This document shows positions 55,999-64,000 of a stretch of DNA of 64,000 bases, piece after piece. Where the stretch lies: the NCBI GenBank assembly GCA_938045805.1, contig CALIBL010000016.1, forward strand, positions 62,001 through 126,000, given 5' to 3'. The stretch comes from an uncultured Rubripirellula sp. GTDB lineage: Bacteria > Planctomycetota > Planctomycetia > Pirellulales > Pirellulaceae. The position numbers were made by a program, and so were the translations under genes. The notes under the pieces were generated by a model, which searched no databases, was not told where the DNA came from, and worked only from the letters and a program-made list of their open reading frames with translations. The first letter of the stretch is position 1. Each line of letters opens with the position of its first letter.

Positions 55999-57012
55999 AT
56001 GACGTCCCTTTCCGTTGATCAGATAAAAATTGAAAAGCAACAGGAGTACGAGGGATCAGTATTTCCGCATGTGCTACGGTGCAACGATCAGCGAACAGAT
56101 CTGAACTCGGCAACCGATTGGGTGAGGATGCACGCAAGCGACCTACTGGCGAGTGCAACTCGAGACGGAGCGGTTTTGTTGAGGGATTTTCCGGTGTCGT
56201 CCGCGGAAGATTTTGATGCAATCGTCGAAGCCCTTCACCTCCCCAACTTCCCCTACGAAAAATCACTTTCGAACGCAGTTCGCATCAATCGAACACCTCG
56301 CGTCTTCTCCGCGAACGAAGCGCCGCCTGAAGTTCAAATCTTTTTCCACCACGAGATGGCACAAACGCCGCTCTATCCTCGCTGGATTTTTTTCAGTTGC
56401 GAAATCGCAGCAGAGCAGGGGGGTGCGACTCCAATCTGTCGATCTGATGTGCTCTTGGAGAAGCTAAAAAAATCATGCCCTGAATTCGTCCGGACATGCA
56501 CTCAAAAAGGTCTGCGTTACACCAATGTGATGCCCAGTGACAATGATGCGAATTCAGGAATGGGCCGTTCCTGGAAAAGCACCTTGGGTGTCGCAACCCG
56601 AGAAGAGGCACAAGCACGCTTGGGCGAACTCCGATACACATGGGAATGGATCGATAACGATTGCCTCAAGGCAACAACGCCTGCCCTACCGGCCGTCGTT
56701 GAACTCGAAGACGGCCGCAGCGTTTTCTTCAACCAACTCATCGCAGCTTTCTGCGGTTGGAAGGACAGCCGAAACGACCCCTCTAAATCGATCTGCCACG
56801 GTGATGGCACTCCACTGGATACCAATGCGGTTGCCGTTGCCATTGAACTATCCGAGCAACTTGCATTTGATTTGCAGTGGCAAGCGGGGGATGTGGTAAT
56901 TGTGGACAACATGGTGACCATGCATGCACGCCGATCATTCTCGGGAACCCGCAAGGTGTTAGCCTCTTTAGCATCAATGGAAGCTAATCTATTTGACGCG
57001 ACAATTACCTAA
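55999..57012 (+). CDS. TauD/TfdA-family Fe(II)/2-oxoglutarate dioxygenase
   Basis: A 337-residue protein. The iron-binding HxE motif is in FFHHEMAQTP, and the distal His in VIVDNMVTMHARRSF, with the 2-oxoglutarate Arg in the following RSFSGTRKVLASL. The segment CEIAAEQGGATPICRS is typical of the clavaminate-synthase/SyrP-like branch rather than strict TauD. Substrate is unknown. It is followed by an MFS permease and a TauE-like exporter, so it may act on an imported acid. Confidence 0.88.
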   Translation: MTSLSVDQIKIEKQQEYEGSVFPHVLRCNDQRTDLNSATDWVRMHASDLLASATRDGAVLLRDFPVSSAEDFDAIVEALHLPNFPYEKSLSNAVRINRTPRVFSANEAPPEVQIFFHHEMAQTPLYPRWIFFSCEIAAEQGGATPICRSDVLLEKLKKSCPEFVRTCTQKGLRYTNVMPSDNDANSGMGRSWKSTLGVATREEAQARLGELRYTWEWIDNDCLKATTPALPAVVELEDGRSVFFNQLIAAFCGWKDSRNDPSKSICHGDGTPLDTNAVAVAIELSEQLAFDLQWQAGDVVIVDNMVTMHARRSFSGTRKVLASLASMEANLFDATIT

Positions 57013-57099
57013 CTAATTGACTGGATTTAATGACAAACCATGGTGAAAATCACCATGCAGGATTAACCCTATTATCCACCAAAGCAGCCGGAAATATTC

Positions 57100-58515
57100 A
57101 TGAGCGACTTACAAGATAAATCCAATCTCAAATGGTACGAAGGCATCAGCTCCTACCAATGGTTGGTCCTTCTGATCGCCTCACTTGGATGGGTCTTTGA
57201 TGTGTTTGAAGGTCAAGTTTTCGTAGCAAGCATGAATGATGCGATGCCACAGCTCTTGGACTTCAGTTCAACGACAATGGATGCGAAAGCCAAAGCCACG
57301 ATCGCATCATGGAATAACTGGGCACTTGCATCATTCCTTCTCGGTGGAGCATTTGGCGGCATCCTCTTCGGAATGCTCAGTGACAAGATCGGTAGATCAA
57401 AAACGATGATTGTCACCATCTTGTTTTACTCGGTTTTCACCTGCGTGACGGCGTTAGCATCAGAACCTTGGCACATGGTCGCCCTGCGGTTTCTAGTAGC
57501 CATGGGTGTAGGAGGGGAGTGGGCTGTTGCAAGTGCCTTGGTAGCGGAGGTGATGCCCAAGAGATCAAGGCCGGTCATGGGCTCGATCTTCCACGCTTCT
57601 AGTGTATTTGGAACCCTGATGGCCGTCGCAGTTGGCTACTTCATCATCAGCGCTCAGGTTCTCGGCGAGAACACTTGGCGGCTTGGCTTTGTCATCGGCG
57701 TGATACCCGCTTTGTTGACGGTCTTCATTCGCTGGAAAATGAAAGAGCCGGAACAATGGGTTCAAGCGAAAGAACGAGAACAGGCAGATGCAAGACAAGC
57801 AACGGGGTCACTGAAGGACTTATTTTGCAATCGCTATCTACGCAGCACGGTCGTCGGAACAACGCTGGCAACGATCGGATTGACCACATTCTGGGGCTGT
57901 CACATCTATGGCAAGAACACCTTGAAGCGTCGAGCAGAATCAAGTGTCATCGCTGCAGCAGGCCTTAACGAAATCGACTGGTCAACGGCTAACGATGAAC
58001 AAAAAAAAGCTCGAGAAGAAGCACTGAGTAATGGCAAAAGCGAGATCAAACGCGAAGAGATGACCGGAATGTTCCTCGTGATGGTCTTTGGAGGTGGCTT
58101 AGGATTGGTGCTGTTTGGATCCATCTCCAATATGATCGGCCGAAAAGGAGCCTTCGTTTTTTATCATCTCGGTGGATTCATTGCAGCCCTGATACTGTTC
58201 TATGTTCTTGGACCAGGCGATTACTCTCGAAACATTCTGCTGATATTTTTGCCAATCTTTGGATTCCTCACCCTCGGTATGCACGCTGGCTATGCGGTGT
58301 ACTTCCCCGAACTATTCCCCACGAGGCTTCGAGGAACAGGAACAGGATTTTGTTTCAACGCCGGAAGAATCGGATCGGCCATCGCGATTGCTGCTTCCGC
58401 TATGCTTGAGTGGACCCCCGCTCAATCTTCGCAGTACATGGTACCTCTGTTCGCCGTTGGAATCGCGGTCACCCTTCTTGCCAAAGAGACCCGCGGCGAA
58501 GAACTGCCCGACTAA
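57100..58515 (+). CDS. MFS transporter (sugar/organic acid type)
   Basis: A 471-residue permease with 12 predicted helices. The MFS signature between TM2 and TM3 is GGILFGMLSDKIGRSKTM; TM4 has RFLVAMGVGGEWAVASALVAEVMPKRSR; the second-half copy reads GSISNMIGRKGAF. A polar insert of about 50 residues (KRRAESSVIAAAGLNEIDW to SEIKREEMTG) lies between helices 7 and 8, longer than usual. Its best resemblance is to the aromatic acid/sugar transporter groups. It presumably imports the substrate of the surrounding enzymes. Confidence 0.9.
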   Translation: MSDLQDKSNLKWYEGISSYQWLVLLIASLGWVFDVFEGQVFVASMNDAMPQLLDFSSTTMDAKAKATIASWNNWALASFLLGGAFGGILFGMLSDKIGRSKTMIVTILFYSVFTCVTALASEPWHMVALRFLVAMGVGGEWAVASALVAEVMPKRSRPVMGSIFHASSVFGTLMAVAVGYFIISAQVLGENTWRLGFVIGVIPALLTVFIRWKMKEPEQWVQAKEREQADARQATGSLKDLFCNRYLRSTVVGTTLATIGLTTFWGCHIYGKNTLKRRAESSVIAAAGLNEIDWSTANDEQKKAREEALSNGKSEIKREEMTGMFLVMVFGGGLGLVLFGSISNMIGRKGAFVFYHLGGFIAALILFYVLGPGDYSRNILLIFLPIFGFLTLGMHAGYAVYFPELFPTRLRGTGTGFCFNAGRIGSAIAIAASAMLEWTPAQSSQYMVPLFAVGIAVTLLAKETRGEELPD

Positions 58516-58580
58516 TTGGGCCTTAAGAATCAAGATGAGGATGCACTCTATGGCGGTGCATTTTGAAAGTGGGATGACAC

Positions 58581-59330
58581 TTGGAAACCAGCTCAATTCT
58601 GATTTTTGTGATGATCGTCTCACTCATAGCTGGGGTGATTCACAGCGCGATAGGATTCGGATTTGGCATCGTTGCTATCACGCTACTTCCGCTGGCCATT
58701 GATGTTATTTCGTCTCACATCATCGTATCCGTCTGCAGTGTACCGATGCTTCTCATGGCGGCATGGACCTACCGCAAAGGAGTGCAGCGAATCCCTTTCG
58801 CAGTAACATCGGTTGGAGCGATTTTAGCGCTGCCCGCAGGACTCTTTATATTTGAAGCGGTATCGATAGATTTGTTAATCCGAGCCACCGGTCTTGGCGT
58901 CCTGCTAATGGTAGCGTCAACGCTACGAACCAAACAAAAAAGCGTCCGAGAACTGCAGCCATCAAAAAAACATCTGCACAGCTTCATTGCTGGAGTCCTT
59001 TCGGGATTTCTAGCCGGAGCTGTTAGCATTGCAGGACCACCGATTGCAGCCTACGCGATCCGCCAAAACTGGAATAGCAACCAGTACAAGGCGTTCGTCA
59101 CGCAGTTTCTGCTATTGGTCGCAACCTGCAAAGCAATCCTGCTGGGCGTTAGAGATCACATCGACGTCGAACTTGGGATAGAGATCGGATTCGCTTCGAT
59201 ACTCGCGGTACTTGGCGTTGCAATCGGCGAACGCCTCAGCCGCAATCTTCAAGCCGAAAAGTTAAAAAAGGTTGTCGCTGCTGCACTTATCGCGGTCGCC
59301 TTGCTGATGCTACTCGGCGGTGGCGCATGA
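58581..59330 (+). CDS. TauE/SafE-family sulfite/organic anion exporter
   Basis: A 249-residue membrane protein with about eight helices. The two family repeats are seen: HSAIGFGFGIVAITLLPL in the first half and LSGFLAGAVSIAGPPIAAYAIRQNW in the second. The TTG at 58581 opens the frame; the first Met is residue 11, a possible alternative start. Relatives export sulfite, sulfoacetate or other anions released during catabolism. It follows the MFS gene by 65 bases in the same direction. Confidence 0.88.
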   Translation: METSSILIFVMIVSLIAGVIHSAIGFGFGIVAITLLPLAIDVISSHIIVSVCSVPMLLMAAWTYRKGVQRIPFAVTSVGAILALPAGLFIFEAVSIDLLIRATGLGVLLMVASTLRTKQKSVRELQPSKKHLHSFIAGVLSGFLAGAVSIAGPPIAAYAIRQNWNSNQYKAFVTQFLLLVATCKAILLGVRDHIDVELGIEIGFASILAVLGVAIGERLSRNLQAEKLKKVVAAALIAVALLMLLGGGA

Positions 59331-59366
59331 TTTTTGATTGCGCTCAATGGCGACCGCAATGATTGC

Positions 59367-60077
59367 TCATTTAGCAAAGGTACTTTGGATCAGAACGTAC
59401 ATTTTGCCTTCGTTGTCGGTGGGATCGACATCGAACATTCTCAGATAAAGTCGCCCCGTCTTCTTTGCGTTGAAGGACATCCCACTCGAGACAACAAACG
59501 GTTGCCCCTCAGCTAACTCAGCAGGCGTGTTGGCAACGATTCCGATCAAAGTCCCCAGCTTAATCCGATTATCCTTGGGGCGAAATTCGTTAGGTATCTC
59601 TAATCCTGCGGGCCCGGTTTCAAACACCACTTTCCAGCTACCTTTCACCTCGATTTGGACGGGCATGCCTTCGAGAAGCGTGACACCAGAATCCTGCCAA
59701 CCCTGAGTCGCCAAGACATCGGTAAGCTGTCGATCTTGAGCTCTTTGGTTCGCAAGGATGCGGTTCAAACCTGCTTCGGCCGCTCCATACTTTGGCACCA
59801 AGCGCACCAACGACTCATATACTTCTCGAGCTTTATCAAAATCCTTCTTGCGTTCGTATTCGACGGCTAACTTCTCCGCTTTTACAATGAATTCCTTGTG
59901 CAAGTTAAGTAACACTGGGTCGGAAGGTAGCTGTGGTTGATTTTCTGCTGCTGCCTTCATCTGCTCTTTCAAGCGTTGCTGTGTCTGCCGCGGATCAGGC
60001 CGCTGAGCGATCAATCCGCTCCCAAGAACTGAAACTACAACGATAAATGCAGCAGAAAATCGCATCGAAGAGACCAT
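59367..60077 (-). CDS. Exported TPR-like protein with LecA-like beta domain
   Basis: A 236-residue protein if it starts at 60077 (MVSSMRFSAAFIVVVSVLGSGLIAQ, with GAAGG 11 bases upstream); a longer in-frame start at 60188 adds a second hydrophobic stretch and is less likely. After the signal peptide come a Gln-rich helix and one or two TPR-like helices (KAREVYESLVRLVPKYGAAEAGLNRIL). The C-terminal 110 residues look like the LecA/PA-IL-type carbohydrate-binding sandwich: VKGSWKVVFETGPAG, KLGTLIGIVANTP, FVVSSGMSFNAKKTGRLYLRMFDVDPTDNEG. Sugar binding is inferred from this pattern only. Confidence 0.72.
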   Translation of the reverse strand: MVSSMRFSAAFIVVVSVLGSGLIAQRPDPRQTQQRLKEQMKAAAENQPQLPSDPVLLNLHKEFIVKAEKLAVEYERKKDFDKAREVYESLVRLVPKYGAAEAGLNRILANQRAQDRQLTDVLATQGWQDSGVTLLEGMPVQIEVKGSWKVVFETGPAGLEIPNEFRPKDNRIKLGTLIGIVANTPAELAEGQPFVVSSGMSFNAKKTGRLYLRMFDVDPTDNEGKMYVLIQSTFAK

Positions 60078-60353
60078 CAAACCACAAACCTTCAAAACAG
60101 AGACAAACAAAACAAGAAGAAGACATTGTAAACCAACGCGTACTGCGAACGCCAACCACAAATCATACTGATTAAATGATGACCACAATTCCTAACGAAG
60201 CCGAACGAGTTTTTCTACAATCCGTCAAAGCCAATCACTACTGCCGTGCAGCCCGCTTATAATGGAGGGATCCATCCATCTTTGGATTCTTATTTTGACT
60301 CGCTGAGCCAGTCATTGCGTTCGAACCAACGCCATCCCAAGCCCTCATCTGAA

Positions 60354-63300
60354 ATGAAACAAATCAAAAATCCAGTTTTCATTATTTTCCTCACTTTACT
60401 CTCGAACCTAAACGTGGTGGCTCAGGGACCCGCTCTCGATGAGATGCTTTTGTCTGAGAAGATTGACTTGCTCATCGAGGACTCGGAACATAAAGGGGAT
60501 GCCAAAAGGGGATCATTGCTTTTCCATTCACCTGCTTTGGGTTGCTGGAAGTGCCACGACTCCGAACCCAACCCTAACTCGCTGGCGCCTACCCTGATCC
60601 ATTGGGATCAACCCCCAAGCACCGCACACCTAATTGAATCAATCCTTGAACCATCGAAGGAAATTGCAGAACGATACCGGGCCAAACAGGTCCTCACCGA
60701 GGACGGCCAAACCTTCGTTGGCATCCCAAAAACGATCAAAAATGAAGTCATGCTTCTGCAGACTGGACCTGCCCCAAGTGACCTAAAGGAGATCGACCTG
60801 GAGTCGATTGAAGCGGACAAGACTGTCTCCAACTCGATCATGCCGGTGGGACAAATCAATGTGCTGAGATCACGTCAGGAGTTCCTTGATTTAGTTCGTT
60901 ACCTCGTGGAAATCTCACGAGGTGGCAAATCGGCTGTAATTGACTTGGCTCCAACTGAACAAGAGAGACTCGCCATGTCGCCGCCGCAGGAGGCAGACCT
61001 TGATCACGCCGGACTGATCGCTGACTGGAACAATCAGTCGATGAAACGTGGGCAAGCAATTTATGAACGGGTTTGCCAAAACTGCCATGGAACCATCGCG
61101 GCACCAGGATCACTTCCGACCTCCCTTCGGTTTGCCGAGGGTAAATTCAAATTTGGATCCGATCCATATTCGATGTACCAAACTCTCACCCACGGCGGTG
61201 GAATGATGCTACCTCAGACGTGGATGGTTCCCCAGCAGAAATACGATGTCATTCACTTCATCCGAGAACATTTCCTTCGCGCCCATAATCCAAGCCAATA
61301 CGTCTCCATCGAAAAGGAGTACCTTGCCTCATTGCCCGCCGGCAACTCTCGCGGCCCAGAACCGAAGGTAATCGAACCGTGGGTTACCATGGACTATGGG
61401 GACATGCTCATCACCACCATTCAATTTGGAGAGAAACCAGATGGCATTGCACAAAAAGCAATTGCTATTCGTCTAGATGATGGACCCGGCGGTGTGGCCC
61501 GCGGTAACGCATGGATGGCATTCGAGCATGACACGCTCCGTATGGCGGCAGCATGGACCGGTGATTTTGTCGACTGGAATGGTATTCAATTCAACGGAAG
61601 ACATGGGGTTCATTTACGATCATCGGGAGAAATCGTGGCCGGGAATCCAAATGCACCAGGATGGTCAGATCCGCGAAATAACCCCTCAGCATCTCAGACA
61701 AGCCGAGTCATTGGACGTGACGACCGGCAATATGGCCCCCTTCCAAAAGACTGGGCCAAATTCAGAGGGATTCATCGTTTTAAGAATCGAATCATTCTCG
61801 ATTACACCGTTGGTCAAGCCGCAATCTTGGAGTATCCGAATCTCATCACGGTTGAAGGTACACCAGTCTTCGTCCGCACACTTCAGCTAGATTCGACAGA
61901 CCGAGCCCTCGAAGCGGTGGTTCTCACGATGCAAGACGGAGACGCTGCGGAGCATCATGCCGACGGGGTCGACGGTGATCGAATCAGCATCAAGAAACCT
62001 TCAGGCGAACTCATTTCGATCTCCTTGGCAGGTTTTACCAAGCAGAGCTCCTTATTGGTTCGTGATCAACAGGTGATTGCCAACCTAAGTCCCGATGCAA
62101 CTAACTCTCGTGGCTCAATCATTATTACAGCAGCCAAATGGAACCAAGAGAATCGATCCCGCATTCGTACTCATCTCAACCAACACCCGAGTGACCTTAC
62201 TGAGTGGACCCATGGTGGTCCCGCTCAATACACAACACAACTTGAAGTACCCGTCAAGAGATGGTTCGAATCTGAAACGTGGGAGGTCGAAGAACTAGCA
62301 CGACCAGAGAACAACCCTTGGCTCGCAAGAACTCGTGTGACGGGGATGGACTTCAGCCCGGAGGGTAATTCATTGGTTGCCTGCACATGGGACGGGGATG
62401 TCTGGCGCGTCGACAACCTTGAAAGTCTCGGCAAGCAAAATAGCACTTTAATCTGGACACGAATTGCAAGCGGGCTATTCCAACCGCTTGGAATTCTCTG
62501 GGAACAAGAGCGTCTGTTAGTAACCTGCCGAGATCAGATTGTCGCCCTTCGTGACAAAAACAATGATGGCGAGATGGATCACTACGAATGTTTCAATAGT
62601 GACCACCAAGTCACGGAGCACTTCCATGAATTTGCGATGGGACTTCAACGCAATGCCAACGGCGATTACTTTTATGCCAAGTCCGCTCGACACGCTCTCA
62701 AGGCTGTCGTACCTCACCACGGAACACTTCTGCGAGTTTCCAGTGATGGAAAAACAACGGATATCATCGCCACGGGTTTTCGCGCCGCAAACGGCGTTTG
62801 CCTCAATGATGACGGCACCTATATCGTCACCGACCAAGAGGGACACTGGAACCCAAAGAACCGAATCAATTGGGTACGTGAGGGAGGATTCTATGGCAAC
62901 ATGTATGGATACCACGACGTGACGGACTCAAGTGACGAAGCGATGTCTTCGCCCCTCTGCTGGATCACCAATGCCTTCGATCGATCACCTGCTGAACTGC
63001 TATGGGCCAAAACGGATCGCTGGGGCGAACTGAATGGAAAGTTATTAAACCTATCCTATGGGTACGGCAGAATTTATGTTGTGCCTCACGAGTTTCTAAC
63101 TAATGAGAACTCGAAAGCAAGTGACACAAATCAAACACTGGGACAACCGCAGGGTGGTATGTGTGCGTTGCCTATCCCTGATCTACCGACCGGGATGATC
63201 CGCGGACGTTTTTCACCAACCGATGGCCAACTCTACGTTGGTGGGATGTTCTCTTGGGCCGGCAGCAGGCAAGAACAAGAGGGAGGACTTTTTCGTGTTC

Positions 63301-63665
63301 GATACCGTGGAGGGTCACACCAACTACCGATCGAAATCCATGCAGTTGATCAGGGCGTTGAAATTAAGTTCACCGAGCCACTGGACCGAAAAACAGCGGA
63401 AAATCCCGACCAGTATCTGATCAAAACTTGGGATCTTCTCCGAACAAAAAATTACGGCTCACCTCACCTAAACGAAGCTTCGCCTCAAGTAACAAACGCG
63501 ACCCTCATGGAAGACCAGCGCACCATCCGACTCGTGATTCCAGAGCTAAAACCGACTCGTGGAATGGAAATCACCTGCAATCTCATGGACAGCAAAGGGT
63601 CAAAATTCACTCGTGTCATCCACAACACGATTTATGGATTCAAAAGAGAGTCAAGTGAACCATAG
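60354..63665 (+). CDS. DUF6797-containing di-heme cytochrome protein
   Basis: An 1103-residue exported protein. The ATG at 60354 puts the signal peptide (PVFIIFLTLLSNLNVVAQG) at the N-terminus; an in-frame GTG at 60246 adds 36 unlikely residues. Heme sites are CWKCH (64-68) and CQNCH (241-245). The middle part (WVTMDYGDMLITTIQFGEKPD, RGNAWMAFEHDTLRMAAAWTGDFVDWNGIQFNGRHG, DDRQYGPLPKDWAKFRG) follows DUF6797. The C-terminal half is a propeller-like part (MDFSPEGNSLVACTWDGDVWRV) similar to PVC dehydrogenases. It likely oxidises a carbohydrate-related substrate with heme electron transfer. A hairpin follows. Confidence 0.9.
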   Translation: MKQIKNPVFIIFLTLLSNLNVVAQGPALDEMLLSEKIDLLIEDSEHKGDAKRGSLLFHSPALGCWKCHDSEPNPNSLAPTLIHWDQPPSTAHLIESILEPSKEIAERYRAKQVLTEDGQTFVGIPKTIKNEVMLLQTGPAPSDLKEIDLESIEADKTVSNSIMPVGQINVLRSRQEFLDLVRYLVEISRGGKSAVIDLAPTEQERLAMSPPQEADLDHAGLIADWNNQSMKRGQAIYERVCQNCHGTIAAPGSLPTSLRFAEGKFKFGSDPYSMYQTLTHGGGMMLPQTWMVPQQKYDVIHFIREHFLRAHNPSQYVSIEKEYLASLPAGNSRGPEPKVIEPWVTMDYGDMLITTIQFGEKPDGIAQKAIAIRLDDGPGGVARGNAWMAFEHDTLRMAAAWTGDFVDWNGIQFNGRHGVHLRSSGEIVAGNPNAPGWSDPRNNPSASQTSRVIGRDDRQYGPLPKDWAKFRGIHRFKNRIILDYTVGQAAILEYPNLITVEGTPVFVRTLQLDSTDRALEAVVLTMQDGDAAEHHADGVDGDRISIKKPSGELISISLAGFTKQSSLLVRDQQVIANLSPDATNSRGSIIITAAKWNQENRSRIRTHLNQHPSDLTEWTHGGPAQYTTQLEVPVKRWFESETWEVEELARPENNPWLARTRVTGMDFSPEGNSLVACTWDGDVWRVDNLESLGKQNSTLIWTRIASGLFQPLGILWEQERLLVTCRDQIVALRDKNNDGEMDHYECFNSDHQVTEHFHEFAMGLQRNANGDYFYAKSARHALKAVVPHHGTLLRVSSDGKTTDIIATGFRAANGVCLNDDGTYIVTDQEGHWNPKNRINWVREGGFYGNMYGYHDVTDSSDEAMSSPLCWITNAFDRSPAELLWAKTDRWGELNGKLLNLSYGYGRIYVVPHEFLTNENSKASDTNQTLGQPQGGMCALPIPDLPTGMIRGRFSPTDGQLYVGGMFSWAGSRQEQEGGLFRVRYRGGSHQLPIEIHAVDQGVEIKFTEPLDRKTAENPDQYLIKTWDLLRTKNYGSPHLNEASPQVTNATLMEDQRTIRLVIPELKPTRGMEITCNLMDSKGSKFTRVIHNTIYGFKRESSEP

Positions 63666-63700
63666 CACATAAAATCAATCAACCGACCGTTGTCCGCCAT

Positions 63701-63730
63701 TGCGTGTTGCACCAAAAGGTGCAGCACGCA
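63701..63730 (+). terminator. Hairpin after the DUF6797 gene
   Basis: A 13-bp stem with one G-U pair (TGCGTGTTGCACC / GGTGCAGCACGCA) and an AAAA loop, 35 bases after the stop. No T-run follows, so it is a terminator-like or 3' stabilising hairpin. Confidence 0.55.
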
Positions 63731-63824
63731 GCGACTCGACGTACACTTATACTTCCCAAGATTAATCCCCGTCACGGCTGATCGCGGCGGGCAAGTGACG
63801 CACAAACGAACGAAAGTAACTGGA

Positions 63825-64000
63825 ATGCGACTCAATCGACGACAGGCCATCTCTTCGGCGACCGCTCTTTCTGCATCCGCCGCCATCTCAACGCAAACAT
63901 TGCTTGCCGCAGAAACGCCAGACTTCAAATTCAATTACGTCCTCGCCTCTTGCATGTATGGATACAACAACGTTTGGGAAATCGTCCCAGAAGTTGCAAG
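63825..64000 (+). CDS. Sugar phosphate isomerase/epimerase-like protein (5' part)
   Basis: The first 58 residues of a gene that runs off the window. The leader LNRRQAISSATALSASAAIS has twin arginines, then mature sequence FKFNYVLASCMYGYNNVWEIVPEVA, which matches the N-terminus of exported planctomycete TIM-barrel epimerase-like proteins. It may belong to the same catabolic set as the barrel at 52735. Confidence 0.75.
   Translation, partial: MRLNRRQAISSATALSASAAISTQTLLAAETPDFKFNYVLASCMYGYNNVWEIVPEVA

Noticed and set aside
54948-59330. Calling the block a taurine catabolism operon
   Set aside because: The dioxygenase is closer to the SyrP/clavaminate branch than to TauD, and tauABC transport genes are absent.
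1-64000. CRISPR arrays, prophage, IS elements, tRNA or rRNA genes
   Set aside because: No spaced direct repeats, transposase, integrase or tRNA-like cloverleaf could be recognised; short repeats found are explained by the operator array and the H1-like tail.

Overview
The window looks like a chromosomal segment of a marine-type planctomycete, most likely in or near the Pirellulaceae. This rests on protein content seen in the sequence: PSCyt1/PSCyt2/PSD1 proteins (DUF1549/DUF1553), a DUF1501 Tat-signal protein, a PVC-type membrane-bound dehydrogenase with C-terminal heme site, a DUF6797-type cytochrome protein, TIM-barrel epimerase-like proteins with twin-arginine leaders, and Cys-rich secreted proteins. 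No rRNA, tRNA, CRISPR array, insertion sequence or prophage was recognised.

Layout. 1-4.9 kb: the end of a phosphate-porin-like OprO/P protein, a small Cys-rich secreted protein, an orphan P-II protein whose T-loop lacks Tyr51, a 1.2 kb gene-free stretch, and a BBP2-type porin with a Cys-rich N-terminus. 5.3-9.4 kb: ftsY, miaE, an unknown exported protein, and a methyltransferase that starts with a lipoprotein signal. 9.4-12.7 kb: a minus-strand operon of three envelope proteins, two of them paralogues and one with a DUF11-like domain. 13-17.7 kb: an unknown exported protein, a UbiA-family prenyltransferase, a small membrane protein and clpX.

17.7-25.1 kb: a minus-strand block with rpmF-fabD-fabG-acpP-fabF (type II fatty acid synthesis), an unknown 303-residue protein, and a translationally coupled aroF-methyltransferase pair. 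25.2-29.7 kb: a two-heme cytochrome protein with a degenerate peptidase-like C-terminus, and thrS with a large insertion. 29.9-35.9 kb: a TetR/CecR-type regulator preceded by three 13-bp repeats, then an RND efflux adaptor and pump. 35.9-43.6 kb: yebC, a HhH-GPD-like protein with a histone-H1-like tail, then nusA-infB-rbfA, with an intrinsic-terminator-like hairpin in the nusA leader.

43.8-64 kb: about 20 kb of planctomycete catabolic genes. A PSCyt1-PSCyt2-PSD1-LamG protein, a DUF1501 protein, a PVC dehydrogenase and an epimerase-like TIM barrel form one operon. It is followed by a Gfo/Idh/MocA oxidoreductase, an AKR2B (xylose-reductase-like) enzyme, a TauD/TfdA-type dioxygenase, an MFS permease, a TauE/SafE exporter, a TPR protein with a lectin-like domain, a DUF6797 di-heme protein and the start of another TIM-barrel protein. 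The block suggests oxidation and uptake of unusual carbohydrates or organic acids; the substrate cannot be read from the sequence.

Most noteworthy: the P-II protein without Tyr51, the lipoprotein-signal methyltransferase, the glycosylase-fold/H1-tail fusion, the nusA leader hairpin, and the tandem operator-like repeats before the TetR gene.
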